Of a DNA stretch of 64,000 nt, positions 6,971 through 14,108 are shown one piece after another; the stretch's first letter is position 1, and each line of letters starts with the position of its first letter. The DNA lies in assembly GCA_937919945.1 (NCBI GenBank), contig CALESY010000008.1:1-64000 (forward strand), in the 5' to 3' direction. The position numbers were made by a program, and so were the translations under genes. The stretch is from an uncultured Chitinophagaceae bacterium (GTDB taxonomy: Bacteria; Bacteroidota; Bacteroidia; Chitinophagales; Chitinophagaceae). A model generated the notes under the pieces. It was not told the origin of the DNA. It saw nothing but the letters and a program-made list of their open reading frames with translations, and did not search any database.

Positions 6971-9163
6971 TTAGCGCAAGTACAGCAGCTCGCGATATTT
7001 TGGCAGCGGCCACATCTTGTCTTCCACCAGCAGCTCCAGTTTGTCTGCGTGGTAGCGTATTTTATCGAAGAATGTTTTCACATCGTTGCAATACATAGCA
7101 GCACGCTTATGCATGTCTTCCACGTTGTTTGCTTTTTTACGTGCTTCAATCATTGCTTCTACATTGTCATTAATTTCCTGTATGTGTCCGCTTACTACTT
7201 TCAGTATGTTCAGTTGTGCTTTATAGCTACCCTCACCAAGCCCCAGCTCTTTTAACCCACGTACATTTTCTGCCAGTACATTCTGATAGTTGATGGCAGC
7301 AGGCAATATATGGTTGGTAGCCATATAGCCCAGTATACGCGCTTCTATCTGTACTTTCTTTACATATTCTTCCAGCAATATCTCGTGGCGTGCATCCAGT
7401 TCGCGTTCGCTATAGATGTTGTTTTCAAAAAATACTTTTTTAGCAGCATCTGTTACAAAAGCATCCAATGCTTCGGGTGTTGTTTTAAAATTGTTCAACC
7501 CACGCTTCTTAGCTTCTTCAGCCCATGCGTCGCTATAGTTGTCGCCTTCAAAACGAATCTTCTTTGAATTCGTGATATAGTCGCGTAGTACATGCATCAG
7601 CGCTACTTCTTTCTTTTCGCCTTTTTCAATCAGCGCATCTACATCGCGTTTAAAGTTTTTAAGGCTTTGTGCCATGATGGTGTTAAGTACCGTCATCGGA
7701 GAACCGCAGTTGGCAGAAGAACCTACAGCGCGGAATTCGAATTTGTTACCTGTGAATGCAAACGGGCTGGTACGGTTGCGGTCTGTATTATCCATCAGCA
7801 ATTCCGGTATTTGCTTATGGATGTCCAACTTCAGGATAACTTCATCTTGCTCGCTGAATTTATCTTTTACCCTTGTTTCAATTTCATCCAGTACTTCTGT
7901 CAGGTATTTACCTATATATACAGATATGATTGCCGGAGGTGCTTCATTTGCACCCAGGCGATGGTCGTTGTTGGCAGAAGCGATAGCAGCACGCATCAGG
8001 TCTGCATGGTCGTGTACAGCTTTGATGGCATTCACAAAGAATGTCAGGAACATCAGGTTGGTACGTGGTGTTTTACCCGGGGCTAGCAGGTTTACTCCTG
8101 TATCAGTAGCTAAGCTCCAGTTGTTGTGTTTACCGCTACCGTTTACACCTGCAAATGGTTTTTCGTGCAACAATACTTTCAGCTTGTGGCGTTTTGCTAC
8201 TTTATTCATCACATCCATCAGCAGCGAGTTGTGGTCTACTGCTATATTCACTTCTTCAAATATGGGAGCACATTCAAACTGTCCTGGTGCTACCTCATTG
8301 TGGCGTGTACGTAAAGGAATACCCAGCTTGTAAGACTCTTGTTCGAAGTCTTGCATGAATTCGTATACACGGTCGGGAATAGAACCAAAATAATGGTCTT
8401 CTAATTGTTGCCCTTTTGCAGGTGAGTGGCCAACCAATGTGCGCCCGCACATTACTAAGTCAGGGCGTGCATTTGCGAGTGTTTCGTCAATCACGAAATA
8501 TTCTTGTTCCCAACCAAGAGTGGTTGTTACTTTCGTAACATTTTTATCAAAATAATGGCAAACATCAACTGCGGCTTTATCCAATGCAGCGATAGACTTC
8601 AAAAGCGGTGCTTTATAGTCGAGCGATTCGCCGTTATATGCTATAAATATAGTAGGTATGCAAAGTGTTTTACCATTAGCAGCTTCCATAATGAAAGCCG
8701 GAGATGAAGGGTCCCATGCTGTATAACCACGTGCTTCGAAAGTAGCGCGAATGCCACCATTTGGGAAACTGCTCGCATCAGGTTCCTGTTGTATTAATGC
8801 ATCACCATCAAATATTTCGATAGCCGTACCATCACTTTTAATGGTAAAGAATGAATCGTGCTTTTCGGCAGTAGTACCTGTTAGCGGTTGAAACCAGTGC
8901 GTGAAGTGGGTAACGCCACGCTCCTCTGCCCAAGCCTTCATGCCTGCTGCAATCTGGTCTGCCATCTTCCGGTCTATCTTAGTTCCTGATTTTGCCGAGT
9001 TCATCAGGCTTTTGTAAGCCTCGTCGCTCAGGTATTCACGCATAGCGCGACCAGTGAAAACATTTGCGGCAAACATGCTGGTAATGCGCTTACCACCATA
9101 ATGGGCTACCTTTTTATCCTCGGAAGCCATTTCTTGCAATGCGAGATAACGAAGTGATGACAT
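6971..9163 (-). CDS. glnN: Glutamine synthetase type III
   Basis: 730 aa, the length of GSIII (about 700-730), far longer than GSI. It makes glutamine from glutamate, ammonia and ATP as a double-ring dodecamer. Characteristic blocks are the GSIII N-terminal region (GKRITSMFAANVFTGRAM), the catalytic-domain segments NGSGKHNNWSLATDTGVN and GANEAPPAIISVYIG, and NRTSPFAFTGNKFEFRAVGS. GSIII is the usual ammonium-assimilating enzyme of Bacteroidota. It is monocistronic, with its own -7 promoter element and terminator. Confidence 0.97.
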   Translation of the reverse strand: MSSLRYLALQEMASEDKKVAHYGGKRITSMFAANVFTGRAMREYLSDEAYKSLMNSAKSGTKIDRKMADQIAAGMKAWAEERGVTHFTHWFQPLTGTTAEKHDSFFTIKSDGTAIEIFDGDALIQQEPDASSFPNGGIRATFEARGYTAWDPSSPAFIMEAANGKTLCIPTIFIAYNGESLDYKAPLLKSIAALDKAAVDVCHYFDKNVTKVTTTLGWEQEYFVIDETLANARPDLVMCGRTLVGHSPAKGQQLEDHYFGSIPDRVYEFMQDFEQESYKLGIPLRTRHNEVAPGQFECAPIFEEVNIAVDHNSLLMDVMNKVAKRHKLKVLLHEKPFAGVNGSGKHNNWSLATDTGVNLLAPGKTPRTNLMFLTFFVNAIKAVHDHADLMRAAIASANNDHRLGANEAPPAIISVYIGKYLTEVLDEIETRVKDKFSEQDEVILKLDIHKQIPELLMDNTDRNRTSPFAFTGNKFEFRAVGSSANCGSPMTVLNTIMAQSLKNFKRDVDALIEKGEKKEVALMHVLRDYITNSKKIRFEGDNYSDAWAEEAKKRGLNNFKTTPEALDAFVTDAAKKVFFENNIYSERELDARHEILLEEYVKKVQIEARILGYMATNHILPAAINYQNVLAENVRGLKELGLGEGSYKAQLNILKVVSGHIQEINDNVEAMIEARKKANNVEDMHKRAAMYCNDVKTFFDKIRYHADKLELLVEDKMWPLPKYRELLYLR

Positions 9164-9179
9164 TAGATTAAATTTTACG

Positions 9180-9187
9180 CAAATGTA
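9180..9187 (-). promoter_or_regulatory. Bacteroidota -7 element of glnN
   Basis: TACATTTG on the minus strand matches TAnnTTTG and ends 16 nt before the glnN ATG, giving a very short leader. Confidence 0.6.
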
Positions 9188-9243
9188 AAATAAATGACAT
9201 CACTAAACCAAATTTTAAGTGAAAATTGACAGAAAATAAAACA

Positions 9244-9903
9244 TTAAAATAATTTTGTTTTATTTTCAAAAGGGTGTACTATTTGTTCATGAATAATAAA
9301 AGAACATGCAAAGTCTTGTTTTACAAGACCTTGTGCAGATATCTGCATCTGTGGATTGGTTAAATGCATAAAAATATTAATATTATAATCATGCTCAATT
9401 CTTTCTATTTTTTCGATAGTCATATGGTCAGCAAATTCTACCCCACGCCTGCCCTGCCATTTATACGCTGCTTCCTTAGCGCACCATGCAAGTGTTAGTA
9501 GTTTCGCATCGTTATTAAATAATGACTGTTCCGTAGGAGAGAGAAATTTATGTTGTAATGCTTCCATACGCGGGTGCCAGCATTGTATATCAATACCACA
9601 TTCAACATAGGGACTGATAACGGCTGCCACATAAGGCCATGAATGAGATATAGAGAAATAATACTGATTGTCGTCTATACGTGGTTTGTCGTGCTCGTCG
9701 GGGCGGATATTGAGTAGTGGGAAATCTTCTTTCAGATGCTTGAGTAGGAAACGCCCGGCCAAGCGTTCCATCCTGCGCTTTTCAGCCTTGATGTCGGGAG
9801 CAGGCAAGCCGGTACGCTCTGTAAAAAAGCTTTCAGGCTCTTCTATCTTCCATATAGCAGCAAGGCTGTAAGGGTCGCTGCTCCATTCGCGGTACAAAGG
9901 CAT
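9244..9903 (-). CDS. 4'-phosphopantetheinyl transferase superfamily protein
   Basis: 219 aa, Sfp-type length. It carries the magnesium/CoA-binding signature GIDI (103-106) and WCAKEAAYK (140-148), plus the Sfp-type YFSISHSWPYVAAV. It attaches the phosphopantetheine arm of CoA to a serine of acyl- or peptidyl-carrier proteins. No carrier protein or synthase is next to it, so its client is unknown; a general Sfp-type enzyme for fatty acid or polyketide carriers is likely. Confidence 0.9.
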   Translation of the reverse strand: MPLYREWSSDPYSLAAIWKIEEPESFFTERTGLPAPDIKAEKRRMERLAGRFLLKHLKEDFPLLNIRPDEHDKPRIDDNQYYFSISHSWPYVAAVISPYVECGIDIQCWHPRMEALQHKFLSPTEQSLFNNDAKLLTLAWCAKEAAYKWQGRRGVEFADHMTIEKIERIEHDYNINIFMHLTNPQMQISAQGLVKQDFACSFIIHEQIVHPFENKTKLF

Positions 9904-9910
9904 AGTGTAA

Positions 9911-10008
9911 AATTAGCTGATTAGTTAGTATGCTAATCATTACATCAGCTTATCAATATTCACATATTACAAACATTAGCTAATAAGCTAATCATCACAT
10001 CAGCTAAT
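9911..10008. repeat. Word array built on GCTAAT/CATCACAT octamers
   Basis: 8-nt words ending in AT: ATGCTAAT (9930), CATTACAT (9938), CAGCTTAT (9946), an irregular 23-nt stretch, then TAGCTAAT (9977), AAGCTAAT (9985), CATCACAT (9993), CAGCTAAT (10001). It fills the gap between the divergent phosphopantetheinyl transferase and dcd genes. Same grammar as the arrays near 4.5-4.9 kb but another vocabulary. Confidence 0.75.
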
Positions 10009-10014
10009 AGACGT

Positions 10015-10022
10015 TATATTTG
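10015..10022 (+). promoter_or_regulatory. -7 element of dcd
   Basis: TATATTTG (TAnnTTTG) ends 5 nt before the dcd ATG, so the mRNA is probably leaderless or nearly so. The word array lies immediately upstream, where the -33 region would be. Confidence 0.65.
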
Positions 10023-10027
10023 CCCTC

Positions 10028-10564
10028 ATGATATTATCTGACAAACGCATACTGGAAGAAATAGAGAAAGGGACTATCAAGATAGAGCCTTACAAGCGTG
10101 ATTGTTTGGGAAGCAACAGTTATGACGTACACCTTGGCAGTACATTGGCTACCTACAAAGAACACATTATAGATGCGAAGAAGCATAACCAGATAGAATG
10201 TTTTGAAATACCTGATGAGGGCTTTGTGTTATACCCGCATATTTTTTACCTGGGTGTAACGCTGGAGTACACAGAAACACATGCACACGTACCTTTTCTG
10301 GAAGGTAAATCGAGCACAGGGCGTTTGGGTATAGATATACATGCTACAGCGGGTAAAGGTGATGTGGGCTTCTGCGGTAACTGGACGCTTGAAATATCTG
10401 TAAAGCAGCCTGTAAAAGTATATAAGGGTATGCCGATAGGGCAGCTCATTTACTTCCCTGTTGATGGCGATATAGAAGTGAAATACAACCAAAAGAAAAA
10501 TGCCAAATACGGCAACCAACCCAACAAGCCAATAGAAAGCATGATGTGGAGGAATGAATTTTAG
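10028..10564 (+). CDS. dcd: dCTP deaminase
   Basis: 178 aa trimeric dUTPase-fold enzyme converting dCTP to dUTP for thymidylate synthesis. Visible signatures are the N-terminal MILSDKRILEEI...DCLGSNSYDVHLG, the phosphate-binding EGKSSTGRLG (92-101), and GFCGNWTLEI with Glu122 as the expected catalytic glutamate, then MPIGQLIYF. Compared with the enterobacterial enzyme, the conserved EGRSS is EGKSS, which I believe is usual in this phylum. It is a single gene with its own promoter element and terminator. Confidence 0.94.
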   Translation: MILSDKRILEEIEKGTIKIEPYKRDCLGSNSYDVHLGSTLATYKEHIIDAKKHNQIECFEIPDEGFVLYPHIFYLGVTLEYTETHAHVPFLEGKSSTGRLGIDIHATAGKGDVGFCGNWTLEISVKQPVKVYKGMPIGQLIYFPVDGDIEVKYNQKKNAKYGNQPNKPIESMMWRNEF

Positions 10565-10613
10565 GCCTGTGATTGACCTATGATTACTTATGACTTTAGA
10601 ATAATTGATAGAT

Positions 10614-10651
10614 AAAAGAAACAGCACCATTTATTGGTGCTGTTTCTTTTT
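10614..10651. terminator. Bidirectional terminator between dcd and the AHSA1 gene
   Basis: A perfect 16-bp stem (10614-10629 with 10635-10650, loop TTTAT). Its outer base pairs are A-T, so a T tract is produced on both strands. It serves the converging genes. Confidence 0.9.
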
Positions 10652-10671
10652 ATGTGTAATAATTTAGTACG

Positions 10672-11172
10672 CTATTTCTTTAATGCCAACAGCAACTCAT
10701 CCAACTTTTCAAGTGTAGCAATCATCCCTGCTTCCATACCCATATTAATAACTGTTTCCAAATCGTTGAGTGTGTTGTAATAAACAATCGTTTCAACCAC
10801 TGTATTCTCAGCCTTATCAGTAAATGTAACTTCCCACTTTGCACCAGGTAGGTCTTTATTTATTTCGCCTGCTTCGTTGCAAAATGCATCTGTTGTTTCG
10901 TAATAGTCAATCGGTCTGATATTATTATAAATAGTGTACCCCCAATACTCATTGCCTTCCTGGTCAACCATTGCATAATGCCAATGTCCGCCATTGCTGA
11001 AATCCATCGATTTCGTTTTGGTAGTAAATGGTTTGGGTGCGAACCACTGATTTAGGAGTTCTTCTTTAGTATAACAGTCCCAAACTAATTGACGCTCAGC
11101 AGCAAATTCTCTGCTTATTGTCAGTGTGTTATTTTCTTTGTTTACAAGAAAATCGAATTGTAATCTATTCAT
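10672..11172 (-). CDS. SRPBCC/AHSA1 family protein (second copy)
   Basis: 166 aa START-like (SRPBCC) fold of the AHSA1/CalC type: ISREFAAERQLVWDCYTKEELLNQWFAPKP and a C-terminal helix GMEAGMIATLEKLDELL. It is clearly a paralogue of the upstream gene at 11183-11680: same length, same N-terminal frame LFDFSVN/QFDFLVN, same WFAPKP/WWAPKP. The fold has a hydrophobic cavity; ligand unknown. Third gene of an ArsR-AHSA1-AHSA1 operon. Confidence 0.9.
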   Translation of the reverse strand: MNRLQFDFLVNKENNTLTISREFAAERQLVWDCYTKEELLNQWFAPKPFTTKTKSMDFSNGGHWHYAMVDQEGNEYWGYTIYNNIRPIDYYETTDAFCNEAGEINKDLPGAKWEVTFTDKAENTVVETIVYYNTLNDLETVINMGMEAGMIATLEKLDELLLALKK

Positions 11173-11182
11173 GTTTCCTTTT

Positions 11183-11680
11183 TTATATAGTTAATAATGT
11201 TTCGTCCAGATTTTTGAGTGCCATCGTAAACCCTTCTTTAAAACCCATTTGAATCATGGTATCAATATCCTCGAGCTTATCATGTAGTAGTGTGATGTTT
11301 ACAATCGTTAAGCCGTTTTTTTCATTGAAATGATTAGTCCATAAAGAACGGGGTTTGATGTTGTTTTCTATGCCATCTTCATCACAAAATGCGTCCAACC
11401 AAGACAATAATTTGTTGGTTTCTATAGCCTTATAATCAGCTTTACACCACATTTTTTCTCCTGTAGGGCTTACCATCGCATACAGCCACATATGGCCTAC
11501 TTTCAGATCCAATATTTTGGTTTCGATGTGATAAGGTTTGGGTGCCCACCATTTGTCTAATAATGCTGCATCAGTCCATGCTTGCCAAACCATTTTAATA
11601 TCTGCATTGAATTCACGCGTTATGTGAATCGTTTTATTTTCTCTGTTTACTGAGAAATCAAACAACAAATTGGTGTTCAT
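11183..11680 (-). CDS. SRPBCC/AHSA1 family protein (first copy)
   Basis: 165 aa, AHSA1-type START-like fold: ITREFNADIKMVWQAWTDAALLDKWWAPKPYHI, then a helical end MGFKEGFTMALKNLDETL. Its start codon overlaps the ArsR stop codon by 4 nt, so the two are translationally coupled. ArsR-plus-AHSA1 pairs are common in bacteria and may sense or bind small hydrophobic compounds; no substrate can be assigned from the sequence. Confidence 0.9.
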   Translation of the reverse strand: MNTNLLFDFSVNRENKTIHITREFNADIKMVWQAWTDAALLDKWWAPKPYHIETKILDLKVGHMWLYAMVSPTGEKMWCKADYKAIETNKLLSWLDAFCDEDGIENNIKPRSLWTNHFNEKNGLTIVNITLLHDKLEDIDTMIQMGFKEGFTMALKNLDETLLTI

Positions 11681-11997
11681 TTTTTCCCTTTTTTAATGGT
11701 TGATAATAAGTCGTCAAGCTGGTTGAATCGAGTTTCCCAGATTTTTCTGAACTGTTCAAGCCATTTGTCTATTTCTTTCATCTTTTTTATTTCAAGTTGA
11801 TAGTATATTTCTCTGCCTACTTGCTCTTGTTTTATCAATTCACACTCGGTAAGTATCCGCAAGTGTTTTGATACAGCTTGTCTGCTGGTGTCAAAATGCT
11901 CTGCAATAGCATTGGGTGTCATAGCCTGTACTGCTATTAGTGTTATTATGCCCCTTCTGGTAGGGTCTGCTATTGCCTGAAATATATCTCGTCTCAT
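11677..11997 (-). CDS. ArsR/SmtB-family transcriptional regulator
   Basis: 106 aa winged helix protein: RRDIFQAIADPTRRGIITLIAVQAMTPNAIAEHFDTSRQAVSKHLRILTECELIKQEQVGREIYYQLE. There is no cysteine cluster of the metal-sensing type (the single Cys is in TECEL), so it belongs to the non-metal ArsR group usually encoded with AHSA1 proteins. It is first in the three-gene operon and very probably autoregulated: a near-perfect dyad flanks its -7 element upstream. Confidence 0.93.
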   Translation of the reverse strand: MRRDIFQAIADPTRRGIITLIAVQAMTPNAIAEHFDTSRQAVSKHLRILTECELIKQEQVGREIYYQLEIKKMKEIDKWLEQFRKIWETRFNQLDDLLSTIKKGKK

Positions 11998-12014
11998 CTA
12001 TTATTTTTATTTTA

Positions 12015-12058
12015 CGAAACCAATTGGTTGCAAATATATGTGCAACTATTTGGTTTCG
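12015..12058 (-). promoter_or_regulatory. ArsR operon promoter/operator dyad
   Basis: Left arm CGAAACCAATTGGTTGCA (12015-12032) and right arm TGCAACTATTTGGTTTCG (12041-12058) are inverted copies matching at 16 of 18 positions. Between and partly under them lies TATATTTG on the minus strand (12031-12038), a perfect -7 element for the ArsR gene starting at 11997. Binding of a dimer here would block the promoter. Confidence 0.75.
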
Positions 12059-12114
12059 CAAATAATTTTTTTAAATAATTTTTTAGTTTAACTAAGAAGG
12101 ATGTGTTAACATGA

Positions 12115-12145
12115 AAATGGCTCAATGATATTCATTGAGCCATTT
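12115..12145 (-). terminator. Terminator of pyrG
   Basis: 14-bp stem AAATGGCTCAATGA/TCATTGAGCCATTT (12115-12128 with 12132-12145, loop TAT), about 20 nt after the pyrG stop codon. The minus-strand T run is short (four T). Confidence 0.7.
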
Positions 12146-12165
12146 CTTAATTAAGTTATTGATAA

Positions 12166-13821
12166 TTAACCTTCCGCCACACTGTCTTCATATATCAGCG
12201 AGCTGCGGCCATTGCGTTTTTCTTGTGCTTCCTTAGCAGCTTTAATAAAAGCCACAAACAATGGGTGCGGATTTTCTACCGTACTCTTATATTCCGGGTG
12301 AAACTGTACACCTACATAGAAAGGATGATCTTTAATTTCTACCACTTCTACCAGTCCGGTTTTTGGATTTTTACCTACAGGTATCATCCCCGCTTTTTCG
12401 TATGCCTCTATAAATTCGTTATTAAACTCGTAACGGTGGCGGTGGCGCTCCGCTATTTTAGTAGCGCCGTATATAGATGCTGTACGCGAATCGCTACGCA
12501 ACTCACAATCGTATGTACCAAGGCGCATAGTACCGCCCATTTGTGTGATGTTTTTTTGCTCTTCCATCATGGCTATCACCGCATCGTTGGTATCAGGGTT
12601 CATTTCGGTAGAGTGGGCTTTGCTCATACCCAACACGTTGCGTGCAAACTCTACACAAGCCATTTGCATACCGAGGCAAATACCGAAGAAAGGTATTTTC
12701 TTTTCGCGCGCATAGCGTATAGCATCAATTTTACCTTCTATGCCACGGCTGCCAAAGCCCGGTGCTACCAGTATCGCATCCAGATTTTGCAGTTTTTCTA
12801 TTGCGTTTTCTGTAGTCAGGTGTTCGGAGTGTATGTTGCGAACTTCTACTTTACATTCATTCATTGCGCCAGCATGTATCAATGCTTCCAGAATTGATTT
12901 GTAAGCATCCTGCAACTCTACATATTTGCCTATTAAGCCAATAGTCACTTTTGATTTAGGGTAGCGCAGTTTGTTCAGAAACTCTTTCCACTTAGTCAGG
13001 TCAGGGTCTGTGCCCATAGGCATATTCAGCTTTTTCAGGCATATTTCGTCAAGCCTTTCGCGCATCATTTCCAAGGGCACACCATAGATGGTGTCAGCAT
13101 CCAATGCTTCAATAACTGCATCTTGTGTTACATTACAGAACAGTGCAATTTTGCGTTTCAGGTCTTTATATAATGGCTCCTCTGTACGGCAAACGAGCAC
13201 ATCGGGGTTCAGTCCGTGTTCGCTCATCATTTTTACCGAGTGCTGTGTAGGTTTTGTTTTTAATTCTTTTGCCGCTTTCAGATATGGAATAAGTGTCAGG
13301 TGAACAACCAATGCACGGTCGTCGCCCAATTCCCATTTCATTTGGCGTACAGCTTCTACATATGGTAGTGATTCGATATCACCAACAGTACCGCCCAATT
13401 CGGTAATAACAATATCGTATTTGTTGTCTTTCCCCAACAAAGTCATACGACGTTTTATCTCGTCTGTAATGTGCGGGATAACTTGCACAGTCTTACCGAG
13501 ATACGCACCTTCACGTTCTTTATTAATTACATATTGGTAGATACGACCTGTAGTAACGTTATTGGCTTGCGATGTATAAGTATTCAGGAAACGTTCGTAG
13601 TGGCCGAGGTCAAGGTCGGTTTCTGCTCCGTCTTCAGTTACATAACATTCACCATGCTCGTAAGGATTAAGGGTACCGGGGTCAACATTGATATATGGGT
13701 CAAACTTTTGAATGGTAGTACGAAAACCACGCGCTTGTAAAAGCTTTGCTAGAGATGCGGCTATAATGCCCTTACCTAATGATGAAGTAACGCCCCCGGT
13801 TACAAAAATATACTTGGTCAT
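12166..13821 (-). CDS. pyrG: CTP synthase
   Basis: 551 aa, standard length. It aminates UTP to CTP with glutamine as nitrogen donor. The N-terminal synthetase domain (about 1-270) starts KYIFVTGGVTSSLGKGIIAASLA with the P-loop; the C-terminal class I glutamine amidotransferase domain (about 295-540) has Cys382 in FFGICLGMQMAC and the His-Glu of GVQFHPEYKS. Only a short tail follows. It is a single gene; a -7 element lies about 80 nt upstream. Confidence 0.97.
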   Translation of the reverse strand: MTKYIFVTGGVTSSLGKGIIAASLAKLLQARGFRTTIQKFDPYINVDPGTLNPYEHGECYVTEDGAETDLDLGHYERFLNTYTSQANNVTTGRIYQYVINKEREGAYLGKTVQVIPHITDEIKRRMTLLGKDNKYDIVITELGGTVGDIESLPYVEAVRQMKWELGDDRALVVHLTLIPYLKAAKELKTKPTQHSVKMMSEHGLNPDVLVCRTEEPLYKDLKRKIALFCNVTQDAVIEALDADTIYGVPLEMMRERLDEICLKKLNMPMGTDPDLTKWKEFLNKLRYPKSKVTIGLIGKYVELQDAYKSILEALIHAGAMNECKVEVRNIHSEHLTTENAIEKLQNLDAILVAPGFGSRGIEGKIDAIRYAREKKIPFFGICLGMQMACVEFARNVLGMSKAHSTEMNPDTNDAVIAMMEEQKNITQMGGTMRLGTYDCELRSDSRTASIYGATKIAERHRHRYEFNNEFIEAYEKAGMIPVGKNPKTGLVEVVEIKDHPFYVGVQFHPEYKSTVENPHPLFVAFIKAAKEAQEKRNGRSSLIYEDSVAEG

Positions 13822-13900
13822 AACGCTCCTGTTTTTGATGACCGGTAGCGCAGCATACAGATATTACAATAAAATAAAGGAAGTAGCTGTTGCGGTCGCA

Positions 13901-13908
13901 CAAAGTTA
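13901..13908 (-). promoter_or_regulatory. Candidate -7 element of pyrG
   Basis: TAACTTTG on the minus strand fits TAnnTTTG and would give a leader of roughly 75 nt, longer than for most genes here. The rest of the 287-bp gap to the divergent gene at 14109 is AT-rich with no other clear signal. Confidence 0.4.
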
Positions 13909-14108
13909 TAAACTCAAGCGGCATTTTAAAAATATAATTAACCGACAGACAATTTGTATGTGTATAAACACTGAATTAATATTTTCAAAAATCCCCCCTT
14001 TTTTGCTACTACATTTTATTTATTTTAACATTTATTATTCTCTTATTTATGGTAATAAATCCATTTTTGTCACGTTAATGTAAACAGACCATTAGCCAAC
14101 TCTCCCCA

